Shown: piece after piece, positions 12,495-18,129 of the stretch
Position numbering within the stretch: the first letter of the stretch is position 1
Layout: each line of letters opens with the position of its first letter
Assembly: GCA_964626205.1 (NCBI GenBank)
Contig: CAZVED010000019.1
Coordinates: forward strand, 1 to 18,129
DNA from: CAZVED01 sp964626205
GTDB taxonomy: Bacteria > Patescibacteriota > Patescibacteriia > SG8-24
Direction: 5' to 3'
DNA length: 18,129 bases
Translations under genes and position numbers: made by a program
Notes under the pieces: model-generated
What the model saw: the letters and a program-made list of their open reading frames with translations, nothing else
Told to the model about the DNA's origin: nothing
Databases searched by the model: none

Positions 12495-13238
12495 TTACGC
12501 CTTGCGCGTTACTTTCTTGCCGAGATCCTTCGGCTTGGCCGAAGCCTCCTGCGCGGCTGCCGGCTTGGCAGCTGCCGTCGCAGCATCACCGAAAATTTCG
12601 CCGCGGTAGATCCAGCACTTCACGCCGATGGTACCGAACAGGGTGCGGGCGAAGTCGGACGTGTAGGAGATATCCGCGCGCAGGTTGTGCAGCGGGACGC
12701 TCCCCCAGAACACCTTCTCCTCGCGAGCGATTTCCGCTCCGTTGAGACGGCCGCTGAGCATGAGACGAACGCCTTTTGCACCGGCCTTCTCGACACGGCT
12801 CAAGTGCTGCTTGAGCACGCGGCGGAACGGCATGCGCTTTTCGATCTCGGCGATCATCGACTGGACGACGATGGCGGACGAGAGGGACGGGTTCGGGACC
12901 TCGACGATGTTGAGGTTGAGGTTGGTCTTAGAACCGTCAGTCGACTTGATGAGCTGCTTGCGAATCTCTTTCTTGAGATTTTCCACACCTTCACCGCCAC
13001 GACCGATGATGACGCCGGGCTTTGCCGCATGTACCGTCACCGTGACCGCGCGCGGACTGCGCTCAATCTCGATGCGGTCTACGGAAGCCTCCTTGAGCTT
13101 CGTCTTGAGGAACGCGCGAATGGCGTGATCCTCCTTCAGGAGCTGCGGGAATTTCCGCTTATCGCCGGCGAACCACTTGGATTCCCAACCATAGATGATG
13201 CCGGTGCGGAAGATCTTCGGATGTACTTTGGATCCCAT
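12495..13238 (-). CDS. rpsC: 30S ribosomal protein S3
   Basis: S3 shapes the mRNA entry channel and has helicase-related residues. It is 247 residues, beginning MGSKVHPKIFRTGIIYGWES. The type II KH domain with GVIIGRGGEGVENLKKEI (about residues 75-92) is intact, followed by the C-terminal domain (VLKQHLSRVEKAGAKGVRLM, LSGRLNGAEIAREE). A tail rich in Ala, Lys and Pro extends the last ~30 residues. It follows rplV as TAACTATG. Confidence 0.97.
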   Translation of the reverse strand: MGSKVHPKIFRTGIIYGWESKWFAGDKRKFPQLLKEDHAIRAFLKTKLKEASVDRIEIERSPRAVTVTVHAAKPGVIIGRGGEGVENLKKEIRKQLIKSTDGSKTNLNLNIVEVPNPSLSSAIVVQSMIAEIEKRMPFRRVLKQHLSRVEKAGAKGVRLMLSGRLNGAEIAREEKVFWGSVPLHNLRADISYTSDFARTLFGTIGVKCWIYRGEIFGDAATAAAKPAAAQEASAKPKDLGKKVTRKA

Positions 13239-13240
13239 AG

Positions 13241-13717
13241 TTACTTCTTTTTGCCGGCGGCCTTCTTGGTCGCGGTCTTCACGGTCTTCTTCGCCTTCGC
13301 GGCGACCTTCTTCGGAGCAGACGCCTTCTTCGGAGAGGCCGGAGCCTTCACGACTGCGGCTGCAGCATCCTTGGCGCCGCCGAGGCCGCGCTCATCGAGA
13401 ATGACGTTGATGTGCGACATGCGCTTGCGGATGGCGGCCGCGCGACCGAAAGCGCGTGCGCGCCAGCGGTGCAGCGTCGGACCACCGTCGACCGTAATCG
13501 ACTTCACGAACAGGCTGGCGCGATCGAGCTTGAAATTGTTCTCGGCGTTGGCGCGTGCAGACTGCAACAGCTTCAGCACCGGACGGGCTGCGGCCTTCTT
13601 CATGAAGCGGAGCTGGGCCTCCGCTGCGACAAGATCCATGCCACGGACAAGATTCGCGACAAGGCGGACCTTGCGCGGAGCCATCCGGATGTATCGTGCT
13701 TTTGCTGTGACTTCCAT
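13241..13717 (-). CDS. rplV: 50S ribosomal protein L22 with long basic C-terminal tail
   Basis: L22 lines the peptide exit tunnel. It is 158 residues, against about 110 in E. coli. The conserved core runs to about residue 108: ARYIRMAPRKVRLVANLVRG, LKLLQSARANAENN and the end MSHINVILDERG. The remaining ~45 residues are Ala/Lys-rich (KKASAPKKVAAKAKK) and probably disordered. It begins 15 nt after rpsS. Confidence 0.96.
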   Translation of the reverse strand: MEVTAKARYIRMAPRKVRLVANLVRGMDLVAAEAQLRFMKKAAARPVLKLLQSARANAENNFKLDRASLFVKSITVDGGPTLHRWRARAFGRAAAIRKRMSHINVILDERGLGGAKDAAAAVVKAPASPKKASAPKKVAAKAKKTVKTATKKAAGKKK

Positions 13718-13732
13718 ACGAGTGCTGTTGCG

Positions 13733-14044
13733 TTATGCCTTCGGTGCGGACGCAGGCGCGGCCTTCTTCGTCTCGATCTCCTTCTGCATCTTTCCACCGT
13801 GGCGGCGGAACGTCTTTGTCGGAGCGAACTCACCGAGCTTGTGTCCGACCATGTTCTCGACGACGTGGACCGGGGTGTGCTGCTTGCCGTTGTGGACGCC
13901 GATCGTGTGACCGACCATCTCCGGCGTCACGGACGCCCAGCGGGACCAGGTCTTGATGACCTTCTTCTCGCCCGGCTTGAGCGCGATTACCCGCTTGAGC
14001 AAGCGCTCGTCGATTGCAGGGCCTTTCTTGATGCTTCGTGACAT
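13733..14044 (-). CDS. rpsS: 30S ribosomal protein S19
   Basis: S19 is a 30S head protein near the A site. From the ATG at 14044 it is 103 residues, beginning MSRSIKKGPAIDERLLKRV, with WSRWASVTPEMVGHTIGVHN and HKLGEFAPTKTFRRH. A short Lys/Ala/Pro tail ends the protein. A longer reading from 14125 lies inside rplB and is rejected. Confidence 0.97.
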   Translation of the reverse strand: MSRSIKKGPAIDERLLKRVIALKPGEKKVIKTWSRWASVTPEMVGHTIGVHNGKQHTPVHVVENMVGHKLGEFAPTKTFRRHGGKMQKEIETKKAAPASAPKA

Positions 14045-14048
14045 AGGT

Positions 14049-14894
14049 TTATCGCTGCTTCTTACGACGGCGCTGAACGATGAGATTGCTGGACGCCTTC
14101 TTCTTCTTACGGGTCTTGACGCCAAGTGCCGGTTTGCCGGTCGGGGTCTTCGGGTGCTTCATACCGATCGGGTGCCGTCCCTCACCACCGCCGTGCGGGT
14201 GATCGACCGGGTTCATGGCCTTTCCGCGGACCACCGGGCGTCGGCCGCGATGGCGGGTGCGTCCTGCCTTGCCCCAACGGATGAGGCGATGATCGGGGTT
14301 GCCGACCTGGCCGATCGTGGCCATGCACTCCTTCGGAACGAGACGGATCTCGCTGGACGGAAGCTTGAGCTGGGCGTACGCGCCTTCGATGGCCATGAGC
14401 TGAACGCCGGTTCCTGCACCACGGGCGATCTGGCCGCCGTTGCCAGGCGTCATTTCGACGCTGTGCACCGGAATGCCAGGCGGGATTTTCTCGAGCGGAA
14501 GGCGGTTGCCGGTCTTGATCTCGATCTCCTTGTCGCGGGAGGAAACGACCTCCGTTCCGACAGTGAGACCGTCCGGGATGACCATGTAGCGCTTCTCACC
14601 GTCCTTGTAGTTCAGGAGGCCGATGCGCGCGCCGCGTGCCGGATCGTACTCAATCGTCGCGACGATGGCCGGGACGTCGTACTTGTCACGCTTGAAATCA
14701 ACGATGCGCACGATGTGCCGCGCGCCACCTCCACGGTGACGAACAGTGATCTTGCCGCGTACGTTGCGTCCAGCCATGCGCTTCTTGCTGAGCAAGAGGC
14801 TCTTCTCCGGAGTGTCCGTAGTGATATCCAAGAAGGCATCGACGCTGGAGATGCGGCGGCCTGCGGATGTCGGTTTATACTTCTTGATCGGCAT
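14049..14894 (-). CDS. rplB: 50S ribosomal protein L2
   Basis: L2 is needed for subunit association and peptidyl transferase assembly. It is 281 residues, the normal length. Signatures are GRNVRGKITVRHRGGGARH near residue 45, the middle region ending GTGVQLMAIEGAYAQLKLPS, and NPVDHPHGGGEGRHPIG near the C-terminus. The basic C-terminal end (KTRKKKKASSN) is typical. Confidence 0.98.
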   Translation of the reverse strand: MPIKKYKPTSAGRRISSVDAFLDITTDTPEKSLLLSKKRMAGRNVRGKITVRHRGGGARHIVRIVDFKRDKYDVPAIVATIEYDPARGARIGLLNYKDGEKRYMVIPDGLTVGTEVVSSRDKEIEIKTGNRLPLEKIPPGIPVHSVEMTPGNGGQIARGAGTGVQLMAIEGAYAQLKLPSSEIRLVPKECMATIGQVGNPDHRLIRWGKAGRTRHRGRRPVVRGKAMNPVDHPHGGGEGRHPIGMKHPKTPTGKPALGVKTRKKKKASSNLIVQRRRKKQR

Positions 14895-14898
14895 ATGT

Positions 14899-15333
14899 TT
14901 ACGCGCCTTGCATGACGGTGATCTTCTCGCCCTTCTTCAGGGTGACGACGGCCTTCTTACGGTCCTTTCGGCGGCCAATCCGGCGACCAAAGCTGACGGT
15001 CTTGCCCTTAAGGACGGAGATGTTCACTGCGACCGGCGTCACGCCGTAAATGTCGCGAACTGCACGAGCAACCTCGGTCTTATTGGCGTCGCGGCTCACG
15101 ATGAACGTGTACTTACCAGCTGCCTGCATACCATCGGTCTTCTCCGTGAAGAGCGGCTTCTCGAGAATGATGCTCGAGGTGAGAGAGCCTCCCTTGCGGA
15201 ACGAGGTCGCTGTCTCGGTCTTCGGCGCTTCGTCAGCAGCCTCCTTCTTCGAGGCGACCTTCTTGGTAGGCGCCTTTGCCTTCGTGGCACCCTTCTTCGT
15301 ACCCTTGCCCTTGATCGTGTCAAAAATTCCCAT
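14899..15333 (-). CDS. rplW: 50S ribosomal protein L23 with N-terminal basic extension
   Basis: L23 sits at the tunnel exit and docks trigger factor and SRP. It is 144 residues, about 45 longer than E. coli L23. The first ~50 residues are Lys/Ala/Thr-rich (KKGATKAKAPTKKVASKKE). The core follows: IILEKPLFTEKTDGMQAAGK, YTFIVSRDANKTEVARAVRD and IYGVTPVAVNISVLKGK. The start follows the rplD stop by 10 nt with no ribosome binding site. A start inside the core is possible but there is no better signal. Confidence 0.94.
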   Translation of the reverse strand: MGIFDTIKGKGTKKGATKAKAPTKKVASKKEAADEAPKTETATSFRKGGSLTSSIILEKPLFTEKTDGMQAAGKYTFIVSRDANKTEVARAVRDIYGVTPVAVNISVLKGKTVSFGRRIGRRKDRKKAVVTLKKGEKITVMQGA

Positions 15334-15343
15334 AGTCGTGCGG

Positions 15344-15976
15344 TTATGCCTTCGCGGAACAGCGCTTTGTGAGCGCGTCCGTGGCTTCCGGAGTCATGAC
15401 GAGGTACTGCGAGTTCATGACATCCATGAGACCGATGTCATTGACCGTGACCGTCCGCAGATTGCGGATGTTACGGGAACCGCGGGACAGCATCGTGTCG
15501 GTCGCAGGAACGACGAAGGTGGTCTTTCCCTTCACCGGGAGCTTGGCGAGCAAGCTCGCTACTTCCTTGGTCTTTCCCTTGGTCTCGATATCCTCCACGA
15601 GAACAAGCTTCTCGTTCGCGACCTTGTCGGACAACACCATGCAGAACGCCTTACGACGAGCCTTACGGTTGATCTTGAGCGAGTAGTCACGCTCGGAGCG
15701 CGGTCCAAAAATGGTACCACCGCCCTTCCACTGCGGAGCACGAATGGAACCCTGACGTGCACGGCCTGTACCCTTCTGCTTCCACGGCTTCTTACCACCA
15801 CCGGACACTTCGCCGCGAGTCTTGGTGTTTGCAACCGGATTGCGAGCGGATGCCATGATACTCACGACGACCTCGTGTACGCTTGCCGAATTAACGGCGA
15901 CACCGAAGACTGCATCGTCGAGATTCTTCTCGCCGACACTCTTGCCTTGCGCGTTGTAGATCTTCACTTTGGCCAT
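15344..15976 (-). CDS. rplD: 50S ribosomal protein L4
   Basis: L4 lines the exit tunnel and in E. coli also regulates its own S10 operon. It is 210 residues from the ATG at 15976, which follows the rplC stop after a single base (TGATATG). The tunnel-loop region is conserved: TRGEVSGGGKKPWKQKGTGR, ARQGSIRAPQWKGGGTIFGP. The C-terminal domain includes NIRNLRTVTVNDIGLMDVMN. The longer reading from 16051 overlaps rplC and is rejected. Confidence 0.97.
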   Translation of the reverse strand: MAKVKIYNAQGKSVGEKNLDDAVFGVAVNSASVHEVVVSIMASARNPVANTKTRGEVSGGGKKPWKQKGTGRARQGSIRAPQWKGGGTIFGPRSERDYSLKINRKARRKAFCMVLSDKVANEKLVLVEDIETKGKTKEVASLLAKLPVKGKTTFVVPATDTMLSRGSRNIRNLRTVTVNDIGLMDVMNSQYLVMTPEATDALTKRCSAKA

Positions 15977-15977
15977 A

Positions 15978-16610
15978 TCAGTTCCAAGAAATACGTGATT
16001 CAGAGCCGCCGGAGATGAGAATGAGGCTGCCACGGTGTCCCGGGACCGCACCGCGAACCGCGATGACGCCGTTCTTCGCGTCGATGTCTACGACCTTGAG
16101 GTTCGTGGTCGTCTGGACGACATCGCCCATGTGGCCACCCATGCGCATTCCCTTGAACACGCGCTGCGGAGCCGTCGCGCCGATGGAACCCGGCATGCGC
16201 AGGTTGTCCTTGTGACCATGCGAGGCCGGACCTCCCTTGAACTTATGCCGCTTGACGACACCCTGGAAACCGCGGCCCTTCGTGCGGCCCGTTACCTTGA
16301 TGAAATCGCCTGGGACGAACTGGGAAACGTCGACGATGTCGCCGACATTCATGGACACACTGGCGTCGGTGCGGAACTCGCGTGTGGTTGCGAAGTTCTT
16401 ACCCGTGGCCTTCGTGTGTCCGCCTTGCGGCTTATTACCTTTCTTGACCTCGTCCGTAGCAATCTGCACTGCGGTGTACCCGTCCTTCTCCATGGTCCGG
16501 ATCTGGGTCACCGTGCACGGATCTGCCTTCAAAAGCGTAACCGGAATCACGGTCCCGTCGTCGGAGAACCGCTGCGTCATTTCCACTTTTTTAGCGATGA
16601 TGAATTTCAT
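15978..16610 (-). CDS. rplC: 50S ribosomal protein L3
   Basis: L3 is an early assembly protein reaching to the peptidyl transferase centre. It is 210 residues, beginning MKFIIAKKVEMTQRFSDDG. Signatures are TGRTKGRGFQGVVKRHKFKG, GGPASHGHKDNLRMPGSIGA and FKGMRMGGHMGD, followed by a complete C-terminus (AVPGHRGSLILI). It is the first gene after the 253-bp spacer and has AAGGAAGG right before the ATG, unlike most genes downstream. Confidence 0.97.
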   Translation of the reverse strand: MKFIIAKKVEMTQRFSDDGTVIPVTLLKADPCTVTQIRTMEKDGYTAVQIATDEVKKGNKPQGGHTKATGKNFATTREFRTDASVSMNVGDIVDVSQFVPGDFIKVTGRTKGRGFQGVVKRHKFKGGPASHGHKDNLRMPGSIGATAPQRVFKGMRMGGHMGDVVQTTTNLKVVDIDAKNGVIAVRGAVPGHRGSLILISGGSESRISWN

Positions 16611-16651
16611 ACCTTCCTTAATGAGGTCAAAACTCCAGCTGCAGGCGAGAT

Positions 16652-16691
16652 AAAAAGAAAAAGGGAGAAACCGTGAGGTTTCCGCCTTTTT
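16652..16691 (-). terminator. Terminator or attenuator hairpin between rpsJ and rplC
   Basis: AAAAAGG-AAACC pairs with GGTTT-CCTTTTT around a 4-base loop (16658-16691), with a small internal loop, and is followed on the minus strand by CTTTTT. It would end transcripts from tuf/rpsJ. Because rplC has no strong promoter between this hairpin and its start, read-through or regulated termination is likely. Confidence 0.7.
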
Positions 16692-16863
16692 CTCGCTCGC
16701 GCTACGAACGGAGAGCGAAACGTCGCAAGAATTGCGGCGCTTTGCCTTCCGATCGTCGCTCCTCCTGAAGCGGGATATCGGCTTGGTTGTCAGCTTTGTG
16801 AATGAGTCCCGGATCCTGACTGCGAGGGGAGGGCAGTCGCCCGCCGCTCCCCTCTCAGCTTCC
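16692..16863 (-). promoter_or_regulatory. rpsJ-rplC spacer: alternative hairpins, possible r-protein leader
   Basis: No gene is visible in this part of the spacer. Just past the rpsJ stop, GAGGGGAG and CTCCCCTC (16847-16854 with 16824-16831) can form one hairpin. The sequence GACTGC in its loop can instead pair with GCAGTC just after it (16833-16838 with 16818-16823), breaking the first. A weak promoter-like TTGCGA and TAGCGC pair with 18-nt spacing lies close to the terminator-like hairpin. An AGGAGGAG sequence is present but no start codon follows at a usable distance. Confidence 0.45.
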
Positions 16864-17205
16864 TTACATCTTGATCTCCACGTCGACGCCAGCCGGAAGG
16901 TTCAGGTTGGTCAGCGACTCGATCGTCTTCGGTGTCGGCTCGTAGATGTCTACCAGACGCTTGTGCACCCGCATCTCGTACTGTTCGCGCGCATCCTTAT
17001 GGACGAACGTCGAGCGGTTGACCGTGTACTTCTTCTTTTCGGTCGGAAGAGGTACTGGGCCGCGGACGGTCGCGCCAGAGCGCTGAGCAGTCTCGATAAT
17101 GGTACGCGTGGACTGGTCGATCACCTTGTGGTCGTACGCCCGAATCCTGATGCGGATTCGTTGCCGTGCTTCTTCCTTTTCCTTGGTTGTCTTGGCATCC
17201 GTCAT
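16864..17205 (-). CDS. rpsJ: 30S ribosomal protein S10
   Basis: S10 is a 30S head protein that also partners NusB in antitermination. It is 113 residues: a charged N-terminal extension (TDAKTTKEKEEARQR), then RIRIRIRAYDHKVIDQSTRT, the loop GPVPLPTEKKKYTVNRSTFV, and HKDAREQYEMRVHKRLVDIY. The start has no Shine-Dalgarno sequence; a strong promoter places the -10 only 8 nt before the ATG. It is 43 nt downstream of tuf and separated from rplC by a terminator-like hairpin. Confidence 0.97.
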   Translation of the reverse strand: MTDAKTTKEKEEARQRIRIRIRAYDHKVIDQSTRTIIETAQRSGATVRGPVPLPTEKKKYTVNRSTFVHKDAREQYEMRVHKRLVDIYEPTPKTIESLTNLNLPAGVDVEIKM

Positions 17206-17213
17206 GTCCGTGG

Positions 17214-17242
17214 AGATTAGCCGTAAAGACCGTTTATGTCAA
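17214..17242 (-). promoter_or_regulatory. Strong rpsJ promoter, predicted leaderless
   Basis: Minus-strand TTGACA (17237-17242), 17-nt spacer, TAATCT (17214-17219). The -35 starts 6 nt after the tuf stop and the -10 ends 8 nt before the rpsJ ATG, so the expected start site is about 2 nt upstream of the ATG or at it. Confidence 0.8.
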
Positions 17243-17248
17243 GGGCTC

Positions 17249-18129
17249 TTAGGCGATGATCTTGGTGACGACGCCTGCGCCGACCGTGCGACCACCTTCG
17301 CGGACTGCGAAGCGCATCTTCTCTTCGAGACCGACCGGAGTGATGAGCTTGACCTTGAAGGTCACCGTGTCGCCCGGCATGACCATCTCGACACCTGCTG
17401 GCAATTCGACCTCACCGGTCACATCCGTGGTGCGGATGTAGAACTGCGGCTTGTAGCCCTTGAAGAACGGCTTGTGGCGGCCACCTTCTTCCTTGGTGAG
17501 GGCGTAGACCTCTGCTTCGAACTCGGTGTGCGGGGTGACAGTACCCGGCTTGGAGAGCACCATACCGCGCTCGACATCGTCCTTCTTGGTACCGCGGAGG
17601 AGAACACCGGCGTTGTCGCCAGCCTCACCACGATCGAGCTGCTTGTTGAACATCTCGATACCCGTCACGACGGACTTCTGGGTGTCCTTGATACCGACGA
17701 TTTCGATTTCATCGCCGACGTTGATGACACCACGCTCGACACGGCCGGTAACGACCGTACCGCGACCTTCGATGGAGAAGACGTCTTCGATCGGCATGAG
17801 GAACGGCTTGTCGACATCGCGCACTGGCTGCGGGATGTAGGAGTCGAGCTTGTCCATAAGCTCAAGCACTGGCTTGGCGTCCTCACCGGCCGGGTTCTCA
17901 AGCGCCTTGAGGGCGGAACCACGGATGATCGGGGTTTCATCGCCAGGGAACTGGTACTTCTTAAGCAAGTCGCGGACTTCCTCTTCGACGAGGTCGATGA
18001 GCTCCTTGTCAGGAACCATGTCGCACTTGTTAAGGAAAACGATAATCTTTGGCACACCCACCTGCTTAGCAAGGAGAATGTGTTCACGAGTCTGAGGCAT
18101 CACACCGTCAGTCGCAGCGACCACGAGAA
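17249..18129 (-). CDS. tuf: Elongation factor Tu, C-terminal part (cut by window edge)
   Basis: EF-Tu delivers aminoacyl-tRNA to the ribosomal A site as a GTP complex. About 293 C-terminal residues are in the window; the N-terminal ~105, with the P-loop and switch regions, lie outside. The frame enters at LVVAATDGVMPQTREHILLA. Visible motifs are NKCD (G4), GSALKAL (G5), the domain 2 block SIEGRGTVVTGRVERG and the domain 3 block GYKPQFYIRTTDVTGEVELP, ending GGRTVGAGVVTKIIA. A valine GTG at 18122-18124 is not the start. There is no terminator between tuf and rpsJ, so they can be co-transcribed. Confidence 0.98.
   Translation of the reverse strand, partial: LVVAATDGVMPQTREHILLAKQVGVPKIIVFLNKCDMVPDKELIDLVEEEVRDLLKKYQFPGDETPIIRGSALKALENPAGEDAKPVLELMDKLDSYIPQPVRDVDKPFLMPIEDVFSIEGRGTVVTGRVERGVINVGDEIEIVGIKDTQKSVVTGIEMFNKQLDRGEAGDNAGVLLRGTKKDDVERGMVLSKPGTVTPHTEFEAEVYALTKEEGGRHKPFFKGYKPQFYIRTTDVTGEVELPAGVEMVMPGDTVTFKVKLITPVGLEEKMRFAVREGGRTVGAGVVTKIIA

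Noticed and set aside
12324..13910. Very long open plus-strand frame (528 codons) across the rpsC-rplV-rpsS region
   Set aside because: It lies opposite three unmistakable ribosomal protein genes, has low-complexity Arg/Ser-rich content and no ribosome binding site; long antisense frames are common in GC-rich DNA.

Overview
The window looks like a compact, GC-rich bacterial chromosome segment. It is most likely from a member of the Candidate Phyla Radiation (Patescibacteria), perhaps a Parcubacteria-like lineage. The support is a dense S10-spc ribosomal operon with no rpmD (L30) between rpsE and rplO, a short-form adenylate kinase, basic low-complexity tails on several ribosomal proteins, and very short intergenic spacers. 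The phylum is an inference; the loss of L30 is the strongest clue. Almost everything is on the minus strand, so transcription runs from high to low coordinates.

Right half (18129 to 6565, minus): the C-terminal three quarters of tuf (EF-Tu), then rpsJ with its own strong promoter, then a 253-bp spacer holding alternative hairpins and a terminator-like hairpin. After that comes an unbroken run of 19 ribosomal protein genes (rplC-D-W-B, rpsS, rplV, rpsC, rplP, rpmC, rpsQ, rplN-X-E, rpsN, rpsH, rplF-R, rpsE, rplO) ending in secY. secY contains a 100-N assembly gap and is followed by a bidirectional terminator, so the operon ends there. Most starts inside the run have no visible Shine-Dalgarno sequence.

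Middle (6541 to 2398): a 150-180 nt region on the plus strand folds into a long rod-like hairpin with a central bubble and looks like an undescribed structured RNA. Next to it is the only plus-strand protein gene, an unrecognised 133-residue protein with its own promoter and terminator. It is divergent from adk. Further left are a P-loop nucleotide-kinase-like gene and the tightly overlapping map-ruvX-recO unit. The promoters of rpsJ, adk and probably map place the -10 box 6-8 nt from the ATG, which predicts leaderless mRNAs.

Left end (2318 to 1): two separately transcribed genes encode predicted secreted lipoproteins. Each carries a stand-alone FtsH-type (M41-like) zinc metalloprotease domain without the AAA+ ATPase. 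These are the most unusual protein genes here. The window ends inside asnS (asparaginyl-tRNA synthetase).

Taken together, the window is a translation and secretion core (ribosome, EF-Tu, SecY, MetAP, AsnRS) with nucleotide metabolism (Adk, kinase-like protein), DNA repair/RNA processing (RecO, RuvX), and a small accessory set: the paired lipoprotein peptidases, the orphan protein and the candidate RNA.
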